Below are positions 1 to 13,300 of a stretch of 64,000 nucleotides of DNA, in pieces. Origin of the DNA: Neospora caninum Liverpool (taxonomy: Eukaryota > Apicomplexa > Conoidasida > Eucoccidiorida > Sarcocystidae); the NCBI RefSeq assembly GCF_000208865.1, contig NC_018394.1, forward strand, positions 3,537,797 through 3,601,796. The letters run 5' to 3'. Under the pieces are notes generated by a model that saw nothing but the letters and a program-made list of their open reading frames with translations, had not been told where the DNA came from and made no database searches. The position numbers and the translations under genes are program-made. Each line of letters begins with the position of its first letter. Position 1 is the stretch's first letter.

Positions 1-3000
1 CATATTGGCCATAGATAGTTCTGCCGGCAAGGCGTAAACTACAGAACTTTTCGGCAGCTTCGGTCTCACGCGGATATACCTGAATTGTTGAAGCGAATTT
101 TTCTTCGTCGTTTGGGTCCTCAAATCTCAACGGTACCGGCAGCATAACCCGCAGAATTTTTCGGAGTGGTCTATGCTTCCAGCAAGGCTCTTTCCTGCCT
201 TCTCCTTGTTCTCTGTTTCCCTTTGTTTTGCTTTTCTTCCACTCTACGTCGGCCGAAGCTCTGGGTACTTCGGGAAACTTCACTGCTGAGTGTACCTCAC
301 TTGGTTGCGTTTTCCAATAATATCTACTCTCAAAGTCCTTCGACCGCAGTTGTTTCTCAGTGTTTCCGGCAGCGAAGAAAAGCGAGCGCGTGTGAACCGA
401 GGAAGGGCCAGGTACTTTGCCATTTGATAGCTCGTCCTCATTGGGTCGTTCTTGTTGGTAACTGTTGATGAAGAGCTGAGATTCGCTGTTTAATAGATAT
501 TTAGTCCGCCCCCTCTCTCTCTCTCGTTCCGCCGCAGTGGCGTCATCTACAAAAGACTCAATGGGGCGTCTTGATGAAAACGACGTTGCTGTGTACTGGT
601 TCGTGTCTACTTCAGTTTCATGAGATTCTTCTCTGTGCGGAACCACACTGAGGGGAAATGCGTTTCCTCCTTCCATGTCATTTGAAATGAAGCAACTAGC
701 ACTTGCCTTGATCGCACGTGCACTTCCGTCCTTACTCCGGTCTGCTGCCGTAGTGCCGAAAATAGAATCAAAATAGCTTCCGTTCCTCATTCCGCCTCCG
801 TTGGTGTACGCAGGAGTAGACTCTGTAACCCTCGTTCAAGTGGCGAGTCCTGCCTGCACCTGGCAACACCACCACGGTCTATTTCTTCCTTGTTTGTTTC
901 GCTTCGTCTTTGTGTCGTGCACCTGCGGTCGTTGTTCCTTTCGGGTTTGGGGGGCTTCCTGGTTTCCGTTGTGCGACACTGCCGCCCAGCAATTGCCTTC
1001 AGGCAAGGCCCATGTGTCTTCTTTTTCACCCTGGGGCGCTCTCCGCTGTTTCCGTGCGTACCGAATGGAAGAGTGAAGGAGCTTAGTGATACGAACAGGG
1101 AGCGCTTCCCGTTCTCCTGTCGGTTTCTCTGTGCAGCCTCGCCCCTGGTTTCTACCAAAAGCTCTTCGATGCCTTGCACGCGTGATGCGACAATGTGTAC
1201 CTTCCCACCTACGTCAGAACTTTAGCGTGTCGCTCACTCGGACGCGTATTTTCCGCAATTTATCCGGCGAGTAGCCAAACCAACAGGAATCGAGTGAAGC
1301 AGATGTGAGGAGTTGAACACTTTATGGGAAAAGGCCAAGGATCAGGACAACGTGCATGTTAAGAAAGAAGACCAAGACCAGCAAGTGATACTGCCGCTCT
1401 TTGAGAAAGACGTACTGTTAGCGTTGCGTCTTTCACCGAAAGCCAGTCTTCAAGTTCTGATGTCAGCGTCTGAATTTTGTGTATGGTTTCCTCGAGAAGG
1501 GTGGCCGCAAAAGTGGAAGGAGGAATCATCCTTGTTCCTTCACGTCCAAATATTGAGACTGGTTCCGCTGAGTCGGCCCGTACCACATGCATCATCGTTT
1601 GCTTCCCGCGGACTGTCGAGAGGCTCTGCCAGCCACGTCATCTTTACCAGGACAGCCTTGCAACACCATTTCTTTTAGAGGCGTTAATCCTTAGACCTGC
1701 TTGTCGGCTCATTACTCCCTTGTTATTGAACAAGATTCAGTGAGGGACGATAGTTGACGTCAGATGTAATACGTGGGCTGCGTTAAAAACGTGTGGAGAT
1801 TGAGCCTTTGAAAAAGGATCACACACCGCGAAAATCGCTTCTCCCTGATCCTGTTGCCCTCTGTTGCAGTGTGCTACTGATAATCGCCTACGTCCAAAAT
1901 AACTTTCAAGACAATGGAATTATTGAGGCAGCGGTTCGGGCATTCGTTCGGCAATGCCACTTCGTGGGCGAGAAGAAATGCACTCAGTCAGATACAGCTG
2001 ATAGGCTAGGTTTTCTAACCGGCTGGAATGATTGACGGAGTCAGACCGCAGGACTCCTGCACCAGCACGATTCGCTGCGACGCTGCCCAGGCTTTAGGTG
2101 TTCTCCAAGGCGAGCGCCCCAGAGGAGATACAGAGTATCGTACCACACGAGTTTGTGCCTACGAACAGGCATCGTTCTCTTGAATAATAGAGAGAGAATA
2201 ACGACAACGAGACATGGCTTCGCCTGGATGAGGGTCCGCTAAATCATACGGTGCCCCCGTGAAAAGTCAGAAGATGCTTCGTGATAATGGCTTTGCCGAT
2301 TAGAGAACTCTGACAAATAAAACTGCAAACACTTCGTCGACGCCGGACGACGAACAAGCTAACACAAGCGGAAGGGGATGTGGCAGAAGTCAAAAGCGAC
2401 AGGGCAGTATACGGTACCAAAAGGAAAAGTTATCGAAGACGTAGACGGTGAGGAAGTATTTTTGTCAGTCAAAGCGTCAGGAATTAGAACGCAAGTAGTG
2501 TGCCAAGGGAATCGGCAGGGAGTTCGCTAAGGATGGCAAATAGGAACAGTTTTTCTAAGCATGCATTGCTGCGCAAACTGTATGTCACAGCAAGGAAAAC
2601 TGGGTGGTAGTCAAAAACGTGAAACTACAGCATACGCTGCCTCAGCTAGCGGACATCGGCTTTGTTGAATGTGGGAGGAAGCACCTCGGTTCGCAATTAA
2701 CTCTCGACTGGCTTCCTCATGAGGGCACACAATTGATGAGGAAGGAAAGCAGCGGCCCCTGGGAAAGGATGCAGTAATCGCTGATAAGGACGTGTGCAAC
2801 AGTTGATATACGAATACGTCTTTGTAAAATCTCGTGTATATGTTTACCCAAAGAAGTAGAAAATGACCTAGTTAGATCATGTACTAGGTGCCAACTTCTT
2901 CGAAAAGAATTACAGCTCATTAAACGACTTTTTCTTTGCTCAACCAAAGCTATCGCGAATGAGCACCGTCATACGCCAACATACTCCTCCACTGAGCAAC

Positions 3001-6000
3001 TTCTTCAGTACATGTTAGTCAATGCCGTCAGCGCTCGCTAGTAGAAACAACCCGACAGTGGACTGTTCCATCGGGGCCTCCCCTCTGGACGTCGAAGATA
3101 GATGCGTTCGATATGCCTCCAGCTTGCCTTGCCTTCATGCCATGCTATAACGTCGTATCAGGCGATCTCATTGAGCGCGGTACTGATGTCCTCAAGACAA
3201 GCTCACTTTCCAATGGGCGGAACGACTATAGCAAGCGGGATCCGCTGCTAGCATTCTCCGGTGATATTGTGGAAAAAAACTTCTTCAGAAGAAATGTGGC
3301 ACGTATCATAGGGGTGGAAACCATATAACACAGTCGCCTACAACAGGGATGCGTATGCTGGAGTCGGCAGTGACTGTCCGTAGTCCCGCAGCATTTCTGA
3401 GAGGATGGCCAAAACGCAGCCCACACCGGGAGGCCTACCTGAGGCGCAGGACTGCCAAGTCAAAGTCGTAGGTGTTAGTTTCTTTCTGTAGCCGCAATTA
3501 CCAACAAAATCTCTTCCTTCCTTCCAACTATTTAAAAGAAAAAACATCAAATACGAACACGAAGGAGGAGTGCGTAGGGGAAATTCTGGGGAGATCACTG
3601 CGAATGCGATGTAACACTGGCAGCGACTTCCCCCGGACTCCAACAGTCACCAAGCGTTATCATCGCAGAATATGATATGTGCATCTTGTGTGTTTTTTTC
3701 TGGTGTCGTGGCCCGAGTATCGTTGTCATTTCTTGGTTGCCTTTCCAATCGTGGACAACACATCAGTGCGCTGTACTTCCTTTTTCTGGTTCCCGTCAGT
3801 TGCTACTTGCTTGCCACCTGATGCCGACAGCGACACCGGAGCCTCATGCACCTTTGTCAGCAGTTTAAAGAAGGTTTGAACAGTTCCATCCGTGTGCTGT
3901 GTGTTCGCCTCTTCAGCCTTTCCTCTCGTTTCAGTTGGTTTCACCTTTTCCCTCTCTCTCTCCTCTGCTACTAGAATCCCCCGCTGAAGTGCTTGCTTCT
4001 CTCCCTCACCGTGGTGCTGTTCAGTCCCTTCCTGCGTTCCGGTTTTTCCTCATCGCTTGCCATTCCGCCTCTCATTTACGTCTGCGCCAATCTGTGTTAC
4101 TCGTTTTCACCCTCCCCGCTCCCCGCGTTCGTGTGCGTGTTATGCCTACGCTACCTGTCCCCGTTTTGCATCCCTAATGTTGGAGTGCTCCATGTGCCCT
4201 CTTCCGGTGGCTCATGTCTTTGTCTCACTTGTGTTGGGGCGTTAGCCCCGGCGTGCCCGTATCGTATCCGTATTGCCTCTTCGTCAATTCACTCATGAGC
4301 GTCACCTGCGGCTGGCGTAGTTGTATTCTTGCTCAGCTCCGAACACCCAATACACCGGAGCTGAAGGGATGGTTGTGCCCATGACGCCGGAGTATTTGTC
4401 GTCACATCGGCTTCTTTCATATGTGTTCGTGCCTAGGAATGTGTAAGAGTCACAATGAGGCTGTGTGTACGGTCCAGTGAAACAAAACGTGAATATAGGC
4501 ATTGCACTTATTAATGTATGTAGGAACCTATACCCTGTCCTCGCCCTTGGTATCTACCCATGTCTATACATATATATATATATATATATATGCACTGGTC
4601 TAACGGAGCAGACGAATGTATATGCATATCTGATGGGACATGGGAAGAGCAATTGTGTTTGTGATGACTAGACCGGCTCCGTCCCACAGGGGTGCCGTAG
4701 GCAGCGAAGGTGGTGATTCCTCTCGAATATCTTTGCTGGTCCATGCTTCCGCCTTATATGACACCTGCTCGTGCTACCTCTTACCCATCCCTTCTGAGTC
4801 TCCCCTTTTCTTCTGCGACAAAAAGTCAAGTTGGTTTCCTTTTTCTGTTGCACCGATATCGGGATCTCGTGTCAAAGCTCTCTTCGGCACACTCTTGAAG
4901 ACACAATGACCCGATGACGTCGTGCGAGTCACCTCATTTTGCGTATTCACCAAACAGCGCATATATGTTATCAGAAGATGTTTCGGCTGAGATTGTTGAC
5001 GCGTCTGTCCGACCTCGTGCCTATTTGTCGACTATTTGTCGAGCTTTCCGGAAGTATACCATTCCCCTCCGCCAGCGATCTACACATACTACCATCACTG
5101 AGCTTCACTGTCTGTAGTCCTCTATGGATACTGGTAGCTGTCGTATCCTTGTACACCTACTGTTCTGTCGGTGAAGCCTTCTGCACACAAGCCTATCTTG
5201 CAATTGCCGTTTCTGCCGACGTACTTGTCTTTGGGTCGGTGGGTCTCTCTGTTTACCCACACTGCCCCAGAGTTCCCAGTCAAGTCTTAAATATGCCCTG
5301 GCTGTTTCGCTCTCCGACATGTATGGACTTGCTTGCACGGGCAAAACGACCGGAAGAAGATTTCAATCCCTGTTTGCTTTCTCCACTCTCTGTTGCCAAA
5401 AGGATGCACTGACCACCTAGGGAACTGAGCGGCGGTACACTGTTTCGATCGGCTCCACCTCTCGCATCAGCGATGCTCTCAGCTCCACCTTCATTTTGTT
5501 TTGCTGTCGGTTTTTTCCGTGTTTCCGTGACTCTGCGTTGCGGTCCTCCTGTTGGACCAGGGTCCTTCACAGTGTTATGCTTTCCTTCACAGTTCTCTAT
5601 GGCACATTTTTACCTCGCTCTTTGCAGAGCGAAAAACAGGATTTCTCCTGGATGTGCGCTCGTATCATTCCCCATGCTTTTTCCATGTTTGTTTATTTAA
5701 CAAACAACGTAGACCACCTACAACCTTATCGAGCTCCTTCTTCGCACGAAAGCTGCCTCTCACACATGATGCAATCGATATCCCGAAAGGAGGCGAAGAT
5801 GCAGGCGCTAGAAAGAAAGCAAACAATTGCAATGCGGTCGCATATTGGCTCCATTTTTTGACCGATGCTTCTTTGGTGTACGCCACGCTGTCATTCACTG
5901 CAGTCTTCGCTTCACTCCTCTGTACCTAGGGTTCATTCTCATCCATCGTTGACCACAGAAGCCGTTCCACCACCCCTTCATCCCTTCACCAGTCGACAAC

Positions 6001-9000
6001 ACCTTTTCTGAGTTGGCTCAACTACTTGATCCAGATGAAGTAGCATATGGCACCGAACAAAAAAAATCCAGCAGTAGCGGTTAAACGATAGAAAAGTCGA
6101 GTAAAGAAAAAATATAAACTGTTCCCTTGTCGGTTCCCGCGACATCACTACAATTTGTCTCGATTTAGCTATACAGACTGCCGCATCGTCTTCAGGTCAG
6201 CTCTTGTCGTCAAGTGTTTCCTGTATCCAGTGCGAAATGGAGCTGACTCGCTGCCTCCCCAACTTTCTTGCCCAGACCGCAACAGCAAAACTAGGTCACT
6301 TCACCTGATCAGAGGCGTATGCATTCGGAAGTAAGAGGGCAACCGAAATCGTGTATGAGCACCATTGTGCTTCCTCTCGATCTGACGCTATAGTGTGTGC
6401 ATTCTGTATGGGTGTAACTTCTCGCCACGCACTTTGCTTTGGCTTCTCGTTCCTCTTTATTCCCCATCCTGATGACACCATCCTTTTCTTCAGCTGGTTC
6501 CATCGTCCAACAACCGTCCCCACATCCTCCTTCTCCAGACAGAAGTATTCTCCGAGGAGTATACAGCTGTCATCGAAGACGTCACTTCCGGGAAGACGAC
6601 GACATTTTTAGCTGCCAAGGACTGCTGCTGTGATCCTGTCACCTAAAGCTCAGGACACCCGTTTTTGGACATGCCATGAATAACTTCGGACTGCAGTCTC
6701 TACTATTTCCCCTGTCCTCCTTCCTTGATAATCCAGCTTTTGTCTTGGTTATACTCAGACAACGGCGGACACTACCGGCCGCTTTTCCATGCGGCTCCGC
6801 CGGAAGAGACCACCTTACCCCATGTGCTTGTATTGCTTGATACAGAAGCCTACGGTGAGGGATGAACAACGAACACACGCTGAGCTATTGAAGCATTTCG
6901 TTTCCAGCCACACCAAGCGTAAACTTTTCTTCTATAAACATAGTATTTATCAAGGCGGATTGGTACCACCTAATCCTCCCGGGGATTCCTTCTTTCCTCA
7001 CCTTCGCCTTCTCTACAGTAAAAACCGGACCTGCTATACCACATCTCTGGTGTGTTTTCCAGACGAAAGCAGTGTAGCTGACATAGCGCGACCCTCGAGG
7101 AACGAAATCAAGGGAGGACTGAAAAGGCCAGCCGGCCTCAGGGAGTAGTCTTACGTATCGTACGCCGCGGGACGGATGGCACGAGTGCCCAGAAAAACTA
7201 AGTAGACCCCAGACAGAGAGCAGGTAATCTCCATTTAAAACGACAGACGATAGGTCAGTGAGATGGTGCTGAGGGGCAGCGGTGTATGCTGCACCATTTT
7301 TGTGCCACTGGGCCTTGGGACAGGGGTACCGGACTGGTGCCTCTCTTTCCTCTCCTGCTCATTTGTCCAGCAATCGGCTTACCCCTCACTCCCAGCCGTC
7401 TTTTATGTTGGTGTGAAGTTAGGAGGTACCTGCGTTGTAGCTAAGAGTAGCCCGGGAAGCAGGACTCAGAGAAGCAAGAGCACCAGAGACAAAGGTAGCA
7501 GAAAACAGCGAACGCACCAGAGCAGAAGCCCCGAACTCACTGGCGTCCCAACAACAGCTTCGGACAGCCCTTCTTCAAAGTATCACTTTCGTCATGGCCT
7601 CGTTCTCGACGGGGCGAGGTGTCCTTGCGAGTGTCTTCAGGCGTTGGAAATACCCACAAGGATTCAGACGAACCCTCGCGCTCACTACTGTGACGGAGGC
7701 TAAGATTGGAGTGCAGCGTACGGGCAGTTGTGTCTAACTGCAGGAATAGTGTAATGACAAAAATTGCCGACTTTCAAGTAGAGTGCACACCACGTTAAGA
7801 CAGGTGTAAGGTGGGGGCGAGCGGCCGGGGAGGAGGGTCTCTATGGGTTCCGCTCGACATCGTCGATTGCACCGCGTCGGAGGCATATGAGGTTGACGAG
7901 CTTGAGAGTCCCCTAAATCGTCTTTTGGTATCCGTTGCCTGTCCAGAAGGCGAAAGGGGTTCTACATGTTCCAGTGGCATGATTCAAACCATATACTTAC
8001 ATATATACATGCGAATGTTCATACTTCCCTCTCCTGCCGGTGTCTTTTGCCCGAAAAGATCCAGAGTGTATGTCGCCCGGGCGCCGTCGGCGTCGAGTGA
8101 GGGGAATAGCGACAGGGGACCCGCTCTCGGTGTACCGGGTCCACCATAATTTTCGCTGTGCAACGCACGGTTTTTAATCCTGCTGATCGAATTTTCTTAG
8201 ACGGCTCAGCTCTTGTGAGTCGCCAAATTTCGAGTTGCAGCCCTTTCCTGGGCTTTTTATCGATTCCAGTTATGCTGGATTCCATGTAAACTTACATGGT
8301 GCGTGGCTTCTGTGCCGAATAGAAACGGAGTCCACGGGATCCTCACCTTTGTTTTTTTGTGCAGGTTTTCTCTCCGCGGTTGCTCAATGTTTTCCGAGGT
8401 TAAACTTCCATGGGAAAACAGACACTTTGTGTTGCTCCGTGCCGTGCCCTACGAAATCGCGGTGGGGTCTTCCCGGAAGCGATGCGAATGGTGTGAGAGA
8501 ATTGAAGTTGACTGTCGGTTGCTGTCCAAACAGAGAAGATTTACCCTGGTTAGTGTTTGCCTCTGATGTCGTTGTTGATCCTTCATCGTGAAAGGAAAGA
8601 TTCCAAAGCTGTTGATCGTGGTCCAGCCATGTGGCTGCAGAAGCGGGGGTTGACACCGACTCAGAGAGTAGGATAACAAAGAGAAACGACATTTAAACGC
8701 TACAGTGGAGGAGGCACGGCAAGAAACAAGGTGTGCACAAGAAGAGACTTGTTACTGGTATGAGGCAGTAGGACTGAAGCGAATACCTACGTAGAGGGAG
8801 ACACAGGTAACCAGGCGGAAATGAAAAATTTCGCGGGGCAGTGCTCGAAGACAGCGGGAATGTCGGGAATGGACAGCGTCGAAGGAAGCTTAAGGAAGAG
8901 CCAAGTGGTAGACAGAAATCGGAGACAACTGAGGCATCAGAAGATGTTGAGGGTGTAATGTGGAGACCACCGCAAAGGACGCGTTATACACGCCGTGACT

Positions 9001-9615
9001 CCTTCACAAGTTGTTCTGAATGCTTTTGGTACGATCTGTATTTCCGGTCTTTTTTTCACCGCCGCCAATTCTGGCCATCAACCAGCTCTGGGAATAAAAT
9101 TTCCTGGCGTCAATATGCAAGTGCTCGTGGTCCGTTCATTTCCGCGACCCTCAGCTAGTTTGTGTGCAATGCCCACAACCTTGTCTCCTGGTTCAAATCC
9201 TGTCGTACTCTTCCCCGTGTTTACACCCCGTCATCTTCCACTGCTGCCTTCCAGCATCATTGAGTTTTATGTTCACTCTTGATCTCCACGCTTCTGATTC
9301 GACCGCCTCACGGTCTCCTATCTGGACCCTTTCCCGAAAGGCTCCTCGCGACGCTGGCGTCTTCTCCGTGTTCCTGTTCTCTCGTTCACTGGTTGCCAAC
9401 TTACTGTTCCTTCTCAGCCTCGCTTTCGTGTCCTGACCAGCGCCTCCTTTTCACCTTCCTCCTTCTCCTTTCTGTAATTTACTCCTATCTGTGGTGTATC
9501 AAGCCTTTCTTCTCAACGTCGGAACTGACTGGAGCCGAAGCAACCTGTAACCAGCTGACTGGAGGTAAACTTTGCAGCGGCTTCGCTCTCTTCTCCGAGT
9601 CTGCGAACCCCCAGG
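1..9615. other. Region with no assembled gene; scattered exon-like segments
   Basis: I find no gene here that I can assemble from start to stop. The open frames are short (the longest are near 150 codons), low in recognisable motifs and often run through pyrimidine-rich tracts that resemble introns of the neighbouring genes. Two pieces fit the phase-1 exon style of the genes downstream: 3162-3260 (99 bases, AG before, GT after, both phase 1) and 7063-7148 (AG before, phase 1, ending in TAG, a charged 28-residue tail). They could belong to a decayed or diverged third copy of the downstream family, or be chance. A (TA)n array lies at 4570-4591. The rest may be UTR, intron or intergenic DNA. Confidence 0.4.
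4570..4591. repeat. (AT)n array
   Basis: Uninterrupted alternating A and T in the unassigned left region. Confidence 0.95.
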
Positions 9616-10378
9616 ATGAGCGTCGTCCCTTCCGGGAACCGCCCCGGCCAGGGGCATCCCTCTGCTTCTGTGTCTGTCGTCGCTCGTGCTGATGTTTCGT
9701 CTGGTCCGGGGAGTGTGGGGGACGGGAGCCTTGCTCGAGATGCGGTGGATGACGTTGGTGTAAGGGTCGACTCGAGGAAGACAGAGAGTTTGTCGTCCCC
9801 TTCGTCTCCGTCTTCTGTTGGGGCTACATCCGATGGGCGAGCTTCCAGCATTCTCGCACCTAAAACTAGGCGTACGTACCGGGCATCGCGAAAACTTTCG
9901 AGACGAAATGAGAAGCCTAGCTGTCATCGCTGCCATTCCGTTGGAACTGTCGCCTTGGCAGCCCTCACGGCTTGTCTAGTGTCCCTAAAACTATTCTTTT
10001 TTGCATGCGTCCGCGGCACGAACAACTTCCCCCCGTCTCTATCGGCTGTTCCTCCCGCTTTTCCTCTGGCGGGCGCGTCGCCCAGGACTCTGTCCTTTCT
10101 TCCGTACTCTCCCACAGCTTCTGGTGTTCTGGACTCGGGACATTTTCGGCGACTCGCCAGCACACCTCCAGAAGAACCTGATGAAGCGACACCTTCCATC
10201 AAGTCTCTCTGCCAGGCAGGGGAGGAGCCATCCGAGAGTTCAAGCGGAACTGGAGCGTCAAGGGACCGAAAGAGGAAGGGAGGAGAGGGACAAGTTCAGT
10301 CCTCGGGGACGAAGCGTGCACGAGGGAGACCTGTGCAGGAACCGACAGAGGAGGAGGACGAGATCACAGAAGGCACAG
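9616..10378 (+). CDS. Exon 1 of paralogue 1: signal/anchor, RRLAS and basic clusters
   Basis: The ATG at 9616 is the first in frame and has a purine at -3 (AGGATG). The exon ends phase 1 at ACAG|GTGCGG. It encodes the leader (hydrophobic stretch 109-131, flanked by Arg/Lys/His), RRLAS at 178-182 about 47 residues past the membrane stretch, and RKRK and KRARGRP clusters, then a Glu/Asp-rich end. Exon 1 of the second paralogue at 25737 has the same order and puts RRLAE at the same residue numbers. Confidence 0.82.
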
Positions 10379-13300
10379 GTGCGGCGACACTCAAGTGTGA
10401 AGCGCCTGTCGAGTGTACTCGTCCCCCTAATGTTTTGGCGTGCCGCAGAGTTTGAAACGACTCGTCGAATCACCCGGAATACCACTTGCCTCTATTTCCC
10501 CCTTTCCTCTGCTGTGCCTATGGATCCCATTCTTGGTTCTGGTGATTCGGCCCGCCACTGTGTCAACTTTCGCCCTTCGCCCTTTTCAAGCCTACTCGCG
10601 GCATCATGTTGCCTTCACTCGCCCGTACGGTGTCTCAACCTGCCTGCGCTGCCGTGAACGTTCTTCTCGCACCATATGCACGGCCTCTGCACTGTCCTCC
10701 CGCCGTTATGTTTCGCGTCCCCGCTTCAGTGCGTTTTCTGCTTCCACGCTTCGTTCCTCGACGGTGCTCCTTTTATCTCCTCCGTTCGACTTCCCTTCTC
10801 ACTTGCGCCTCCCCTGCTGCGTGTGTGGGTGTTTTCAGTTGTGTTCCTCTGTCGGTTCTCCGTTCTCTCGTCGTCGCGTTTCTGTCGTGCTACTTCCTCT
10901 CATTGTTGTCTCCGCTGGATGATGCTTAATGTGTGATTCTGGTGTGGTTCACAGGAGTAGAAAAAAAGGCGTTGAAGCCTGCGACGGAAGGCGACGGCGA
11001 TGACGATGCACCCACCTTCAAAGTGGTGACGAGCAATCAAAGGCAGAGGCGGTGGCATGCTATAGAACGCTTTGTCGATACCGAGCACTTGGACCTAACC
11101 GAAGAGGAGCTGACACGTCTGCTGGTTGAGCCAGAAGATATCCCTCCTCGTAAGTTGAGGGTGAAGCCGAACGGCGCGTCGGGTTGTGCAGGTTCAGAGT
11201 CTCTGAGCGATTGACACTGAAAGTCCAGAACGCATGCGAACTTTGTCCACCGTGCGAAGGATTGCCACTACCGTTGCGAGCGCCTCTGTCGTCGAGTTCA
11301 TGTCTGACGTGTTCTCTCGTGCATGCAAAGGAGAGAAAGAACCATTGGAAGGATTTAGTGGGGGTGAATCGCAGCCTGCATCTGAGATGGTTTCGTCTTC
11401 ACGTATATCGCACTGGACGGGCATAGTCGTTCGTGGAGATCTGCAGACGGACAGGCGCGTCGTGGTGGACTGCCGCCTGCGTGTTTCATGTTTTTGAATG
11501 CCCGGTTCCTTTACTGTACAGAGCTGCCTCCGTTGACGACAGGCTTTACGCGCGTGCGATCCGTTGGACTGCTGTATTGTTTCACTCTGGGGTGGCAGCC
11601 TTATTGCCTGTTTCTCGTGGGTCATCTGAGTTTGGAGGCAGTTTCGCGTTCGTTTGCCATCCGCATAACAATTGTTTCTCTTGGAATCAACCGTTTAAGT
11701 TAGTGTAACCTTAACTTTCCTCATCGTCCTCTGTTTTTACTTCTGCGCTCTGACTCTGTTTTCCCAGCATCACATGCCAATGCCTACTACACCGTCCTTC
11801 TTACACTGTTCGACCGATTATCACACGACATTTACGCATTTAGAAGCGTGGCGAAACGCACCGGCACCATGAGAAACGTCAATAGGTTCCTTCGCGCTAC
11901 CGCTAGGGCGGTGTTTTATGTTCGTCACTATGACCGGCTTGACCAATACGTGCCGCCGCCGTCCAATCAGGAGCTCCTCACATTTGCGGTCACGGCGAGG
12001 GACCGTTTGCAAAATGCCATCGGGCACTCGCTTACCATGCTGTTCGGCGACGATATAATGTTTTGCCTAGATCGCCTGGAGTTGGAGCTTCTGCGAATAG
12101 CCATTGGGGCGTCACGTGGGAGTCATGGCAAGCCGACGACGCCCCGGAGGACACTGATACTCCATGGAGTCAACGAAAAGGATCCGTACATGAAACACAT
12201 CCTGGACAAGCGATCTGGTGAGGCACAGCTTTAGGGTGAACGATAAACAACACGAACGTAAAGTGGACTGTGGACTAAAGGAAAGTCTAAAGAAGTGGGA
12301 AACAGCCCTGTCACATCTGTATATATATATATATATATATATGCGCGGGTTTTGGGGTGTTCTAACTGAACTCTGACGGTTGGGAAACTTCTGAGGACGT
12401 CTGAACCAGTGTGCAAAAACGTGAATGTTAGTCGCGTACCAAATTGGTTGGGAGACTGCGAATGTCGTATATATCGGCCAGCCTCTTTACCATAACACCT
12501 TTCAGAATACATACCTACTTTTCGGTCTTGCACTCAGTTCGTCTCTGCAGACTGACACACTTCCCGGCCCGCTGACCCTTCGTTTATACAGGAATCTAGT
12601 CAACGAGCATGCCTAACCGGTCTCTGGAGGGTACTATCGTTGTTCCCATATAGTAGAAGATCTTCCTATTCTGCTTTCTGGTCATCTCCCGGTGTTTTCT
12701 TCAATGCGCTTGGCCTCCCTCCATCGTGCTTTCTCAACCTGTATCAATTTTGTCTGTACTCACTGATGCGCTCCTCCAGCTGCGACTTGCGTATCTCTCG
12801 GTGTATTTGTCGACATACTCATGTTTATCCGCCGACCTAAGCGCCATCGGGCGGCTTTTGTATGAGCTCACATGTGTATTCTAATCCATATTGGTGTTTC
12901 CACATATTCAGATTTATTCATATATATGTATATATATAGATATGCATTCGTATAGGTCGTTTGTGCCCTAGAATGTCTATCAGGCGGTGCACCAGTTTGC
13001 CCGCTTCTCGTTCTACATTTATATATAGATATGCATTTATGTAGCTTCAGATGCTGTTTTGCAGGTTACTGTGCTATGCAGTTCTGTGGCACATTTGCAG
13101 AGCGTTACATGTCACGTTGTAGGATCGGTCGGTGGTTGCTTAGACAGAGCCACACCTACGGGCGTACAAGAATATAGTTAAGGTCATACGTCCATGGGAA
13201 CATAGGGGCAGATACCCCCAGTACATGTAGAAATATATATATGTATATATATATATATATGCCGCTGCCGTATTGTAGTGCATTGCCCCATGTGGACGTA

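Noticed and set aside
6549..6645. Exon-like segment after CTCCAG reading TEVFSEEYTAVIEDV
   Set aside because: Phase 0 unlike the nearby family, and no donor or upstream exon could be joined to it.
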